From the NCBI GenBank assembly GCA_910588535.1, contig CAJUOO010000037.1:15078-31059 (forward strand): DNA of 15,982 nucleotides, written 5' to 3'. Source of the stretch: an uncultured Lachnospiraceae bacterium (GTDB lineage Bacteria; Bacillota; Clostridia; Lachnospirales; Lachnospiraceae). Numbering within the stretch: the stretch's first letter is position 1; each line of letters begins with the position of its first letter. The notes beneath the pieces were generated by a model that saw nothing but the letters and a program-made list of their open reading frames with translations, did not search any database and was not told the origin of the DNA. The position numbers and the translations under genes were made by a program. Shown one piece after another: positions 1 to 7,620 of the stretch.

Positions 1-260
1 TGCCGGGAGTGCTGGTGATAGAAGCTCTTGCACAGACGGGAGCAGCGGCAATTCTTTCCTTGGAGGAAAACAAGGGAAAGATAGCGTATTTTGGGGGGAT
101 TCGATCGGCGAGATTTAAGAGAAAGGTTGTGCCGGGGGATGTGCTTCGTCTGGAAGTGGAGCTGATTAGGCAGAAAGGACCTGTTGGGATAGGGAAGGCT
201 GTGGCCAGTGTGGATGGAGAAATTGCGGCGGAGGCAGAGCTTGTCTTTGCTGTTGAGTAG
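1..260 (+). CDS. fabZ: 3-hydroxyacyl-ACP dehydratase FabZ (C-terminal part, cut by window edge)
   Basis: FabZ removes water from (3R)-hydroxyacyl-ACP in the elongation cycle of type II fatty-acid synthesis in the cytoplasm. The visible reading frame begins inside the hallmark (M)PGVLVIEALAQTGA motif of the hot-dog fold; bases 1-2 are the end of the Met codon. The Glu in VIEA is the catalytic acid known for the family. The catalytic His and the N-terminal half lie left of the window. About 85 codons are visible, ending in TAG at 258-260. The C-terminal pattern (KVVPGDVLRLEVEL, then AEAELVFAVE) is typical. An internal GTG at 9 is not the true start because the motif continues upstream of it. 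The stop is 14 nt before accC, so the two are co-transcribed. Confidence 0.93.
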   Translation, partial: PGVLVIEALAQTGAAAILSLEENKGKIAYFGGIRSARFKRKVVPGDVLRLEVELIRQKGPVGIGKAVASVDGEIAAEAELVFAVE

Positions 261-274
261 GAGAGGATAGCATA

Positions 275-1612
275 ATGTTTCAGAAGGTTTTGGTCGCAAG
301 CCGAGGGGAGATAGCAGTGCGCATTATCCGCGCCCTGCGGGAGATGGGAATTAAGACGGTGGCAGTCTGTTCGGAGGCTGATAGAGAGGCTCTTCCCGCG
401 CAGCTGGCAGATGAGAGCATCTGTATAGGTCCTGCGCCGAGTGCGGATAGTTATCTGAATATGGAGCAGATTATCAGTGCTACAATCGCAGCTGGAGCGG
501 AGGCGATTCATCCGGGCTATGGTTTTTTATCTGAAAATGCAAAATTTGCACAGATGTGTGAGAAGTGCCATATTTCATTTATCGGTCCCAGCTCGGAGGC
601 AATCCGCCTATGTGGAAATAAAGCTGCGGCAAGAAAAACCATGGAGGAAGCAAACGTCCCCATTATTCCGGGAACAAAGGAACTACTTTACGATGTCAGG
701 ACAGCGAAGACACGCGCGGATAAGATGGGATATCCGCTTATGATCAAAGCATCTGCAGGAGGCGGCGGAAAGGGGATGCGCATTGTCGAGCGTGCAGAGG
801 AATTTGAACAGAATTTTCTAACTGCACAGCAGGAGGCAAAGAAAAGCTTTCAGGACTCCTCCATGTATCTGGAGCGATATATAAGGCGGGCAAGGCATAT
901 TGAAGTACAGCTTCTTGCAGATCGTTGGGGGAATGTGATACAGCTTGGCGAGCGTGATTGTTCTATACAGAGAAATCATCAGAAGCTTTTGGAGGAAGCT
1001 CCATGTCCAGCACTTTCTAAGGAGCTTCGCAGAGAGCTGGGAGAGACGGCCGTGCGCGCAGCAAAGGCAGTGGGCTATGAAAATGCTGGGACGATAGAAT
1101 TTTTATATTGTGAAGATGGAAGTTTTTATTTTATGGAGATGAATACCAGAATCCAAGTGGAGCATCCGGTGACGGAGATGGTGACAGGTATGGATTTGAT
1201 CAAGGCGCAGGTGCGCATCGCCGCAGGTGAGAAGCTTTCTGTCAGGCAGGAAGATATCTCGATCAAGGGACATGCGATAGAGTGCAGAATCAATGCAAGG
1301 TGTCCGGGTACTGTGACGCAGCTTCATCTGCCTAACGGGAATCGGATTCGCGTGGACACAGCGCTATATCAGGGCTGTGTGGTATCTCCTTATTATGATT
1401 CAATGATCGCGAAGGTGATAGTACATGGGGAGGACAGGGAGGAAGCTGTGCAGAAAATGTGCAGTGCGCTTGGGGAGTTAATTATAGAAGGGGTGGACAC
1501 CAACTTGGAGGAACAGTATCAAATCTTGATGGACAAGAGATTTCTGGCAGGACAGGTAGACACTCATTTTATTCCCGCGAGCAACGAGACAAGTGACGGC
1601 AGGGAAGGTTGA
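275..1612 (+). CDS. accC: Biotin carboxylase subunit of acetyl-CoA carboxylase
   Basis: AccC carboxylates the biotin carried by AccB (biotin carboxyl carrier protein) using ATP and bicarbonate, the first half-reaction of malonyl-CoA synthesis. The 445-residue length is close to the usual 445-455. It has the N-terminal carboxylase domain (MFQKVLVASRGEIAVRIIRALREMG region), the glycine-rich ATP-grasp loop KASAGGGGKGMRIV at 158-171, and the active-site stretch FMEMNTRIQVEHPVTEM at 287-303. That stretch holds metal-binding Glu288 and catalytic Arg292, and the substrate-binding Arg is at 338 in ECRINA. The segment just after it, ARCPG, replaces the commoner AEDP or AENP. An SD-like GGAGAGGA lies 7 nt before the ATG. 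The gene sits between fabZ and accDA, as in clostridial fab operons; accB is expected upstream, outside the window. Confidence 0.96.
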   Translation: MFQKVLVASRGEIAVRIIRALREMGIKTVAVCSEADREALPAQLADESICIGPAPSADSYLNMEQIISATIAAGAEAIHPGYGFLSENAKFAQMCEKCHISFIGPSSEAIRLCGNKAAARKTMEEANVPIIPGTKELLYDVRTAKTRADKMGYPLMIKASAGGGGKGMRIVERAEEFEQNFLTAQQEAKKSFQDSSMYLERYIRRARHIEVQLLADRWGNVIQLGERDCSIQRNHQKLLEEAPCPALSKELRRELGETAVRAAKAVGYENAGTIEFLYCEDGSFYFMEMNTRIQVEHPVTEMVTGMDLIKAQVRIAAGEKLSVRQEDISIKGHAIECRINARCPGTVTQLHLPNGNRIRVDTALYQGCVVSPYYDSMIAKVIVHGEDREEAVQKMCSALGELIIEGVDTNLEEQYQILMDKRFLAGQVDTHFIPASNETSDGREG

Positions 1613-1646
1613 ATATTTTGTTTCTTTGAGCGTTGCAAACTTGATG

Positions 1647-1668
1647 CCCCGTCTCTAGCGGGGTTTTT
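1647..1668 (+). terminator. Short terminator-like hairpin between accC and accDA
   Basis: CCCCG (1647-1651) pairs with CGGGG (1659-1663) around a 7-nt loop and is followed directly by TTTTT (1664-1668). The stem is only 5 bp but all G/C, so it can act as a weak intrinsic terminator or attenuator inside the operon. It would lower accDA expression relative to accC. No alternative antiterminator pairing is obvious. Confidence 0.5.
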
Positions 1669-1697
1669 AACAATGGACAGAGAGAAGGAACGGCCAC

Positions 1698-3398
1698 ATG
1701 CTGAGATTTAGGAAGACCATAACAATTTCCAGTGGAAAAAGAAAACAAAAGACGGAGGAGAGACATAGATCACCAGAAGTGCCAGAAGGAATGTGGAGCA
1801 AATGTCCTCGTTGTGGACAGATTCTCTATAATGAGGACAGAAAACAGGCGTATGATATTTGTTCAAAATGTGGCTATTATGCGCGGATGGGCGCTTACGA
1901 CCGGATTGCTATGGTGGTGGATACTGGTAGCTTTGAGGAGTGGGAGAAGGAGCTTCCTGATAGGAATCCACTTGGATTTAGAGGTTATGAAAGAAAACGC
2001 ACAGAGCTAAGAGAGAGCACAGGACTGTCGGAGGCTGTTATTGCAGGGAGGGCGAGAATCTATCAAGAACCATGTGTGCTTGTTGTGTGTGATGCTCGTT
2101 TTATGATGGCAAGTATGGGGTATACAGTGGGAGAGAAGATCACCCGCGCCGTGGAGCGAGCCATAAAGGAACGGCTTTCTGTTATTCTATTTGCGTGCAG
2201 TGCAGGGGCTAGGATGCAGGAGGGAATCGTGTCATTGATGCAGATGGCAAAGACCTCTGCTGCTCTTAAAAAGCACAGTGACGCAGGTCTGTTCAGCATG
2301 GTTGTGCTCACCGATCCAACGATGGGAGGTGTGATGGCAAGCTTTGCGATGCTTGGTGATATTATTCTTGGGGAGCCGAGGGCCTTGGCAGGCTTTGCTG
2401 GTCCAAGAGTGATAAAGCAGACAATTGGACAGACGCTTCCAGATGGCTTTCAGCGGACAGAGTTTCTCTTGGAGCATGGCTTTATCGACATGATAGTAGA
2501 GAGAAAAGAGATGAAAGAAAAGCTTTACCAGCTTCTTTTTTATCATAATACCAGACATCGTGCGGCCAAGCATGAAAAAGAGCCACTTCATTTTAGACAA
2601 TACAAGAAAAAGGAAAAAAGAAAGCAGGGCAGGACAGATGCGTGGGAGAGAGTAAAACGTTCTCGTATGCAGGGCAGACCGACAGCGATGGATTATATTT
2701 CGCTGCTGTTTCAGAATTTTCTTGAATTGCACGGAGACAGAATATCAGGTGATGATAAGGCTGTTATCGGTGGCATTGCAAGTATAGGTGGTGTTTCAGT
2801 GACAGTGATTGCCCAGCAAAAAGGAAGAAACACAAAGGAAAATATAGAGAGAAATTTTGCTATGCCCAACCCGGAGGGGTACCGAAAGGCACTGCGTCTG
2901 ATGAGGCAGGCAGAAAAATTCCATCGCCCTGTCATATGCTTTGTGGATACGCCCGGTGCATTTTGCGGAATACAGGCGGAGGAGCGCGGACAGGGGGAGG
3001 CGATCGCACGAAATCTATATGAGATGTCATCTCTCAAGGTTCCTGTACTGACTCTCTTGATAGGGGAGGGCGGAAGCGGTGGAGCACTTGCGCTTGCCGT
3101 TGCCAATGAGGTGTGGATGCTGGAAAATGCGACCTACTCTATTTTGTCCCCGGAGGGATTTGCCTCCATCTTATGGAAGGACAGCAGCCGGGCAAAGGAA
3201 GCTGCACAGGTAATGAAAATAACAGCCGAAGATCTAAGGCAGCTTGGCATAATTGAGAAAATAATACCAGAAGAAAACCCAACTGTGGAGATCGCTGCCT
3301 ATCTAAAACATGAGATCTGTGGATTTATAGAAAAATATAACAGGATAGAACCACAGAAGCTTGCGGAAATGCGTTATAAAAGATTTCGCAGAATGTAG
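1698..3398 (+). CDS. accDA: Fused acetyl-CoA carboxylase carboxyltransferase, beta then alpha (AccD-AccA)
   Basis: This single 566-residue chain joins both carboxyltransferase subunits, which move the carboxyl group from carboxybiotin to acetyl-CoA to give malonyl-CoA. Residues 30-285 are AccD: a four-Cys zinc finger (Cys36, Cys39, Cys55, Cys58) followed by a crotonase-fold domain with SAGARMQEG at 168-176 and DPTMGGVMASFAMLGD at 206-221. Residues 286-325 are a very basic linker rich in Lys and Arg. Residues 326-545 are AccA, with FVDTPGAF at 415-422 and GEGGSGGALALAVANEVWMLE at 456-476, the oxyanion-hole region. AccD and AccA are separate proteins in most bacteria; the reading frame here is continuous with no stop or slip site. 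AAGGA lies 8 nt before the chosen ATG. Fusions of this order are known in some Clostridia. Confidence 0.95.
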   Translation: MLRFRKTITISSGKRKQKTEERHRSPEVPEGMWSKCPRCGQILYNEDRKQAYDICSKCGYYARMGAYDRIAMVVDTGSFEEWEKELPDRNPLGFRGYERKRTELRESTGLSEAVIAGRARIYQEPCVLVVCDARFMMASMGYTVGEKITRAVERAIKERLSVILFACSAGARMQEGIVSLMQMAKTSAALKKHSDAGLFSMVVLTDPTMGGVMASFAMLGDIILGEPRALAGFAGPRVIKQTIGQTLPDGFQRTEFLLEHGFIDMIVERKEMKEKLYQLLFYHNTRHRAAKHEKEPLHFRQYKKKEKRKQGRTDAWERVKRSRMQGRPTAMDYISLLFQNFLELHGDRISGDDKAVIGGIASIGGVSVTVIAQQKGRNTKENIERNFAMPNPEGYRKALRLMRQAEKFHRPVICFVDTPGAFCGIQAEERGQGEAIARNLYEMSSLKVPVLTLLIGEGGSGGALALAVANEVWMLENATYSILSPEGFASILWKDSSRAKEAAQVMKITAEDLRQLGIIEKIIPEENPTVEIAAYLKHEICGFIEKYNRIEPQKLAEMRYKRFRRM

Positions 3399-3425
3399 AT
3401 GTAGCTTTGTTAATAGAAAATTTAT

Positions 3426-3454
3426 TTGCTTCACTCTTAGTAACATGATATACT
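3426..3454 (+). promoter_or_regulatory. Sigma-A promoter of citrate synthase gene
   Basis: The -35 TTGCTT (3426-3431) and -10 TATACT (3449-3454) are separated by exactly 17 nt, about 40 nt before the gltA start. I see no terminator between the accDA stop and this promoter, so some read-through from the fab operon is possible. Confidence 0.72.
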
Positions 3455-3496
3455 TATAGAAAGGCATTTTGCCATTTAGAAAGGAGATGAAGCAGA

Positions 3497-4858
3497 ATGA
3501 ATCCATTTTCTATAGTAACACCGGAAATTCTGGATTTGTCAGAAATCTGTATGAGGAATAGTCAGATAGATCCTTCCTTGTACGGAAAGTATGATGTAAA
3601 ACGGGGACTAAGGGACATCAGCGGGCGCGGCGTACTTGCCGGCTTGACAGAAATCTCAGAAATCCAATCCTTTGTCATGGAAGATGAGGAGATGATTCCT
3701 TGCGAAGGCAAGCTCTTTTACCGGGGTGTAGATATTGAAGACTTGGTGGGAGGATTTATTAGAGAGAAGAGGTTTGGATTCGAGGAAGCAGCGTACCTGC
3801 TGATGTTCGGCGAGCTTCCAACCAATGAAGTGCTTGAGAATTTTCGAAAGCTTCTTGGTGAATACCGCTCACTTCCTACAAGCTTTGTAAGAGATATTAT
3901 AATGAAAGCGCCAAGTGCAGATATGATGAACACTCTGGCGAGAAGTGTACTAACCCTCTATTCTTATGATGATGCCGCAGATGATGTATCTATTCCAAAT
4001 GTCATTCGTCAGTGTCTACAGCTTACGGCATTGTTCCCATTACTATCTGTATATGGTTATCAGGCTTATCGCCATTATCATGATGGACAAAGCCTATATA
4101 TACATACGCCAGATCCAGAATTATCAACGGCGGAGAATATTTTGCGTCTGCTGCGTCCTGACAGCAGTTATACAGATCTGGAGGCAAGGATTTTGGATGT
4201 CGCACTGGTACTTCACGCAGAGCACGGCGGAGGAAATAATTCTACTTTCACCACACATGTAGTATCTTCCTCTGGAACAGATACTTATTCTGCGATCGCT
4301 GCTTCCTTGGGATCTCTTAAGGGGCCAAAGCACGGCGGAGCAAATATTAAGGTAGTTCGCATGATTGAGGATCTCAAGACACAGGTGAAGGATTGGAGTG
4401 ACGAAGATGAAATACGTGCCTATTTAAAGGCGTTATTACATAAAGAAGCATTTGATAAGGCTGGACTTATCTATGGAATGGGGCATGCAGTGTATTCTCT
4501 TTCCGATCCAAGAGCAAATATATTCAAACGTTTTGTGGAGAAGCTTTCCACTGAGAAGGGAAAAGATGAGGAATTTCGGCTGTATTCTTTGATAGAGCGC
4601 CTTGCACCTGAGATTATATCAGAGGAGCGCAAGATCTATAAGGGAGTTAGCGCCAATATTGACTTCTACAGTGGTTTTGTGTACAGTATGTTAGATCTTC
4701 CTCTGGAGCTGTATACACCGATCTTTGCGATAGCGAGAATTGCGGGCTGGGGAGCACATAGGGTGGAGGAATTGATCAATGCCGGAAAGATTATCCGTCC
4801 TGCTTATCGAAATGTACAGAAGAGAATTCCATATAGAGTGATAGCAGAGAGAAAGTAA
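3497..4858 (+). CDS. gltA: Citrate synthase
   Basis: The enzyme condenses oxaloacetate with acetyl-CoA to citrate. In fermenting Clostridia it usually feeds the oxidative branch toward 2-oxoglutarate and glutamate. The 453-residue protein has all catalytic landmarks. The oxaloacetate-binding His243 lies in LHAEHGGG. His279 is in GPKHGGAN and His330 in YGMGHAVYSLSDPR. Asp389 is in ANIDFYSG. These correspond to His238, His274, His320 and Asp375 of the pig enzyme. A C-terminal RIAGWGAHRVEE helix (414-425) is also typical. The N-terminal extension of about 40 residues (MNPFSIVTPEIL...) before the first family-wide region is usual for the long clostridial form. AAGGAG (3481-3486) lies 10 nt before the ATG. 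It is a single-gene unit with its own promoter and terminator. A 2-methylcitrate synthase activity cannot be excluded from sequence. Confidence 0.95.
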   Translation: MNPFSIVTPEILDLSEICMRNSQIDPSLYGKYDVKRGLRDISGRGVLAGLTEISEIQSFVMEDEEMIPCEGKLFYRGVDIEDLVGGFIREKRFGFEEAAYLLMFGELPTNEVLENFRKLLGEYRSLPTSFVRDIIMKAPSADMMNTLARSVLTLYSYDDAADDVSIPNVIRQCLQLTALFPLLSVYGYQAYRHYHDGQSLYIHTPDPELSTAENILRLLRPDSSYTDLEARILDVALVLHAEHGGGNNSTFTTHVVSSSGTDTYSAIAASLGSLKGPKHGGANIKVVRMIEDLKTQVKDWSDEDEIRAYLKALLHKEAFDKAGLIYGMGHAVYSLSDPRANIFKRFVEKLSTEKGKDEEFRLYSLIERLAPEIISEERKIYKGVSANIDFYSGFVYSMLDLPLELYTPIFAIARIAGWGAHRVEELINAGKIIRPAYRNVQKRIPYRVIAERK

Positions 4859-4920
4859 AGAACAATCGAGTTCGCAGCGCCCATGAGCCGTTTGTGAGTA
4901 TCGTTCTTTTACATGGGGCT
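4857..4920 (+). other. 3' untranslated region with two competing stem pairings
   Basis: Two inverted repeats interleave after the gltA stop. AAAGAAC (4857-4863) can pair with GTTCTTT (4903-4909). CAGCGCCCATG (from about 4875) can pair with CATGGGGCTG (4912-4921) with one bulged G. The arms are in A-B-A'-B' order, so both cannot form as simple nested stems; they would be alternatives or a pseudoknot. No known RNA family is recognised. Confidence 0.35.
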
Positions 4921-4934
4921 GTGCATAAAGGAAG

Positions 4935-4960
4935 ACTGTCTGGGAGACCAGACAGTTTTT
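4935..4960 (+). terminator. Strong intrinsic terminator after gltA
   Basis: ACTGTCTGG (4935-4943) and CCAGACAGT (4948-4956) form a perfect 9-bp stem with a GAGA tetraloop, followed by a T run to 4960. It closes the citrate synthase transcript. Confidence 0.92.
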
Positions 4961-5037
4961 GGCATATGTGAAGATAGAAATTATTTCAAATGGTCAGTAC
5001 CCCTAGAGAAATAAAAATAGGAATAATTACTATTTAC

Positions 5038-5065
5038 TTGACATTTTCTTCAATATCGGTATACT
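5038..5065 (+). promoter_or_regulatory. Sigma-A promoter of the DUF1653-potABCD operon
   Basis: The -35 is a perfect TTGACA (5038-5043) and the -10 is TATACT (5060-5065), spaced 16 nt. It lies about 55 nt before the first gene. No polyamine-type or other riboswitch fold is recognised in the short leader. Confidence 0.82.
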
Positions 5066-5120
5066 ATATGAAACAGCAGGAAAGGTTTATGGAGTAGAGG
5101 CAAAAGGAGGCAGCAAAGAT

Positions 5121-5642
5121 TTGGAAAAGCGGATTCCGGCGGTAGGGGAGCGCTATCGTCATGTGGAGGGTGGTTTGTGTCAGATAGTGGCGATAGCAAG
5201 ACACAGCGAGACAAAGGAAGAGATGGTGGTCTATCAGACGTTGTACGGTGATTTTTGCGTGTATGTAGGACCACTTTCTATGTTTATGGGCGAAGGAAAG
5301 TGGGAAAGAGATTCTGAGAGCTGGCAGAGGGATCGCGAAGAAAAGCCTGAGGAGACGGTTCTTGTTTTGTCTTCTGGTGACGCACCACAACAGGCGCCAT
5401 ATGTGGAAAGTCAGAAAAAGGATTCCCATACATTTCTGATGGAATTTCTCGATGCAGACACTTATGCACAAAAATTGAATATTTTAAGGGGAATGAGAAA
5501 ACATATTGATGATAAAATGGTGCATGATATGGCGGTTTGTCTGGATATTGGTTTGGATGAGAAGCCGTTGGAGGAGCAGATTATGGATATAGAGAGCTGC
5601 TTAAAGACGTATGCCAGATTTGAGTGCAGCCGATTAAGATGA
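5121..5642 (+). CDS. DUF1653 domain protein, first gene of the pot operon
   Basis: Residues 7-57 match the DUF1653 pattern: RYRHVEGG, then IARHSETKEEMVVYQTLYGD, then VGPLSMFM. The domain is a small beta-rich fold of unknown function, common in Clostridia. Residues 60-100 are polar and probably a linker. Residues 104-173 form a predicted helical tail (FLDADTYAQKLNILRGM, ending YARFECSRLR), an architecture I believe is recurrent in Lachnospiraceae. There is no signal peptide or membrane segment, so it is cytoplasmic. The start is TTG at 5121, chosen because AAAGGAGG (5103-5110) sits 10 nt upstream; no in-frame ATG fits as well. The stop lies 11 nt before the preferred potA ATG and overlaps an alternative potA ATG at 5639. 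Its job in polyamine-type transport is unknown. Confidence 0.82.
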   Translation: MEKRIPAVGERYRHVEGGLCQIVAIARHSETKEEMVVYQTLYGDFCVYVGPLSMFMGEGKWERDSESWQRDREEKPEETVLVLSSGDAPQQAPYVESQKKDSHTFLMEFLDADTYAQKLNILRGMRKHIDDKMVHDMAVCLDIGLDEKPLEEQIMDIESCLKTYARFECSRLR

Positions 5643-5653
5643 TGGAGCAGACT

Positions 5654-6751
5654 ATGAAACAGAGTATTCTTACATTGCAGGGGATAGAGAAGAGCTTTGA
5701 TGATACAAAGGTATTAAAAGGGATTCATCTTGAGATTGGGGAGGGAGAATTTATTACGTTCCTTGGGCCCTCCGGCTGTGGAAAGACGACGACCCTGCGA
5801 ATTATTTCCGGGCTGGAGCAGCCAGATGCAGGAAGGGTGTTTCTTGCTGGTGAGGATGTGACGGAGCTCGCGCCGGAGAAGAGAGATGTCAACACAGTTT
5901 TTCAGAATTATGCGCTGTTTCCGCATATGAATGTACATGATAATGTTGCGTATGGCATGAAGATCAGAAAGACGCCAAAACAGGAGATCCGTGAGAGGGT
6001 GACAACTGCCCTCGCTATGGTTCAGTTGTCTGGCTATGAGAAGCGCATGCCAGCGCAGCTTTCGGGAGGACAGAGGCAGAGAGTTGCAATTGCCCGCGCG
6101 ATTGTAAATAGGCCAAAGGTACTTTTGCTTGATGAACCGCTAGGAGCGCTGGACTTACAGCTTAGGCGTCAGATGCAGGTAGAGTTAAAGCGCTTGCAGA
6201 GAAAGCTTGGCATTACCTTTATCTACATCACACATGATCAGGAGGAGGCGATCAATATGTCGAGCAGGATTGTGGTGATGCATGATGGGGTGCTTGAGCA
6301 GGTGGGGACACCTGATGAAGTATATTATCATCCGCGCACCAGCTATGTGGCGCAGTTTGTGGGAAATGCCAATATACTGACAGGGAAGATTGTCAGGAGA
6401 GAAGAAGGTATTCTTTCTGTCCTGATGGATCAGGAGATGGTGCATGTGATGGATAATGGAAATGCTTTGGTTGGGGATATGGCTGTGATTGCGGTGAGAA
6501 GTGAACATATTTTGGTGACGAAGGAGTGTACGGGGACAGGACTTGCGGCGTTGGTGAAAGAAAAGAGCTTTGCTGGTGGTATGCTTCGGATGACACTTGT
6601 TCTCAAGGATGGGAAATTGTTGGTTGCAAGTCGACATGGAATAGATGCGGACTGCGAGGAGGGCGATCAGGTATTCTGCTGCTGGGAGCCAGAACAGGCG
6701 GTTTTGGTAGATGAAGGGAAGCAGAAGGAAGGAGCAGCGGCACAAAGATGA
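5654..6751 (+). CDS. potA: Polyamine-type ABC importer, ATP-binding protein PotA
   Basis: PotA is the ATPase that drives the PotBCD importer from the cytoplasmic face. With the ATG at 5654 it has 365 residues. It shows Walker A GPSGCGKT at 38-45, the Q-loop Gln84 in VFQNYALFPHM, signature LSGGQRQR at 136-143, Walker B VLLLDEP at 156-162 and the H-loop His194 in YITHDQEEA. The C-terminal third (from about residue 235) is the TOBE-type regulatory domain of this family. Start choice: ATG 5654 has GGAG 6 nt upstream. ATG 5639 overlaps the previous stop (ATGA) and would allow coupling, but lacks an SD. A GTG at 5624 is less likely. The stop overlaps the potB start as ATGA. Confidence 0.93.
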   Translation: MKQSILTLQGIEKSFDDTKVLKGIHLEIGEGEFITFLGPSGCGKTTTLRIISGLEQPDAGRVFLAGEDVTELAPEKRDVNTVFQNYALFPHMNVHDNVAYGMKIRKTPKQEIRERVTTALAMVQLSGYEKRMPAQLSGGQRQRVAIARAIVNRPKVLLLDEPLGALDLQLRRQMQVELKRLQRKLGITFIYITHDQEEAINMSSRIVVMHDGVLEQVGTPDEVYYHPRTSYVAQFVGNANILTGKIVRREEGILSVLMDQEMVHVMDNGNALVGDMAVIAVRSEHILVTKECTGTGLAALVKEKSFAGGMLRMTLVLKDGKLLVASRHGIDADCEEGDQVFCCWEPEQAVLVDEGKQKEGAAAQR

Positions 6752-7620
6752 GAAGAGAGAATAGAAAAAGACAGCATGATGGACATGGGTTTCTTATGAT
6801 CGCTCCCATGTATCTTTTTACGCTGCTTTTTGTGTTTGCCCCACTCTGTTATATGGTGATATTAAGCTTTCTGACAAGAGCAGAGGTCTGGGGTGTGGTT
6901 CATGAGGTGACACTTGATAATTATCGGAATATTATGACACCAGTCTATCTAAGAACCTTCTATGAATCCTTGAAGCTTGCTGGGATCTGCGTGGTGCTGA
7001 TTATACTGACAGGATATCCTTTTGGGTATTTTATGGCGAAGTTGTCCTCTGTGTGGAAGAGGCGGGTGAGTATGCTTTTGATGATACCGTTTTGGACCAG
7101 TGCTCTGATTCGCATGTATGGCTGGATCATTATTTTTCGCAGCAATGGTGTTTTGGATAAGCTGTTGATGGGACTTCATATCACGAAGGAGCCGCTAAAG
7201 CTTCTCTATACGTATCCTGCCGTTGTGGTGGGAATGGTGTATGCGTTGGTTCCATTTATGATTTTTGCTGTGTATTCCAGCGCGGAAAAGATGGATTGGT
7301 CATTGGTTGAGGCTGCAAGAGATCTGGGGGCTTCCCCCGCAAAGGCATTTTTTACTGTGACCTTAAAGCTTACTATGCCGGGACTCTTGTCGGGCGTGGT
7401 GCTAACTTTTATTCCATCTATGGGTTTATTTTTTATCGCGGATATACTGGGTGGCAATAAGGTGGTGCTTGTGGGAAGCTTGATTCAGGAGCAGCTTATG
7501 AAGGCGAGAAATTGGCCGTTTGCGGCGGCATTGTCCGTGGTGTTAATGCTTCTCACCTCGCTGATTATATGGTTGTACCGAAAGATCACAAAAGTGAGGG
7601 AGTTGGAGGGATTCTATTGA
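6748..7620 (+). CDS. potB: Polyamine-type ABC importer, permease PotB
   Basis: This is one of two inner-membrane permeases of the importer. The 290-residue protein has about six hydrophobic helices, the first around residues 15-42, and is MetI-like. The EAA loop that docks on PotA is visible as VEAARDLGASPAKAFF at 187-202, just before the helix starting PGLLSGVV. The start ATG (6748) shares four bases with the potA stop (ATGA), typical of translational coupling. The upstream AGGAG is rather far from it (about 13 nt), which also points to coupling. The stop TGA at 7618-7620 overlaps the TTG start of potC. Confidence 0.93.
   Translation: MRRENRKRQHDGHGFLMIAPMYLFTLLFVFAPLCYMVILSFLTRAEVWGVVHEVTLDNYRNIMTPVYLRTFYESLKLAGICVVLIILTGYPFGYFMAKLSSVWKRRVSMLLMIPFWTSALIRMYGWIIIFRSNGVLDKLLMGLHITKEPLKLLYTYPAVVVGMVYALVPFMIFAVYSSAEKMDWSLVEAARDLGASPAKAFFTVTLKLTMPGLLSGVVLTFIPSMGLFFIADILGGNKVVLVGSLIQEQLMKARNWPFAAALSVVLMLLTSLIIWLYRKITKVRELEGFY

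Noticed and set aside
2540..2680. Frameshift or missed stop between accD and accA
   Set aside because: The frame is continuous, the linker codons are ordinary, and such fusions exist in other Clostridia.
2232..2732. A 166-codon open frame on the - strand
   Set aside because: It is antisense to accDA across the linker region and has no family pattern.
5066..5120. Riboswitch ahead of the pot operon
   Set aside because: The leader is only about 50 nt after the promoter and shows no stable or familiar fold.
5624..5653. GTG start for PotA at 5624
   Set aside because: There is no ribosome site, and the extra residues precede the usual family beginning; ATG 5654 is better supported.
6185..6745. 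A 186-codon open frame on the - strand
   Set aside because: It is antisense to the potA 3' half, has an improbable His/Ser-rich composition and no ribosome site of note.
7512..7616. Extended N-terminus of PotC starting within potB
   Set aside because: The added residues are not family-like and lack a ribosome site; TTG 7617 has GGAGGG at the right distance.
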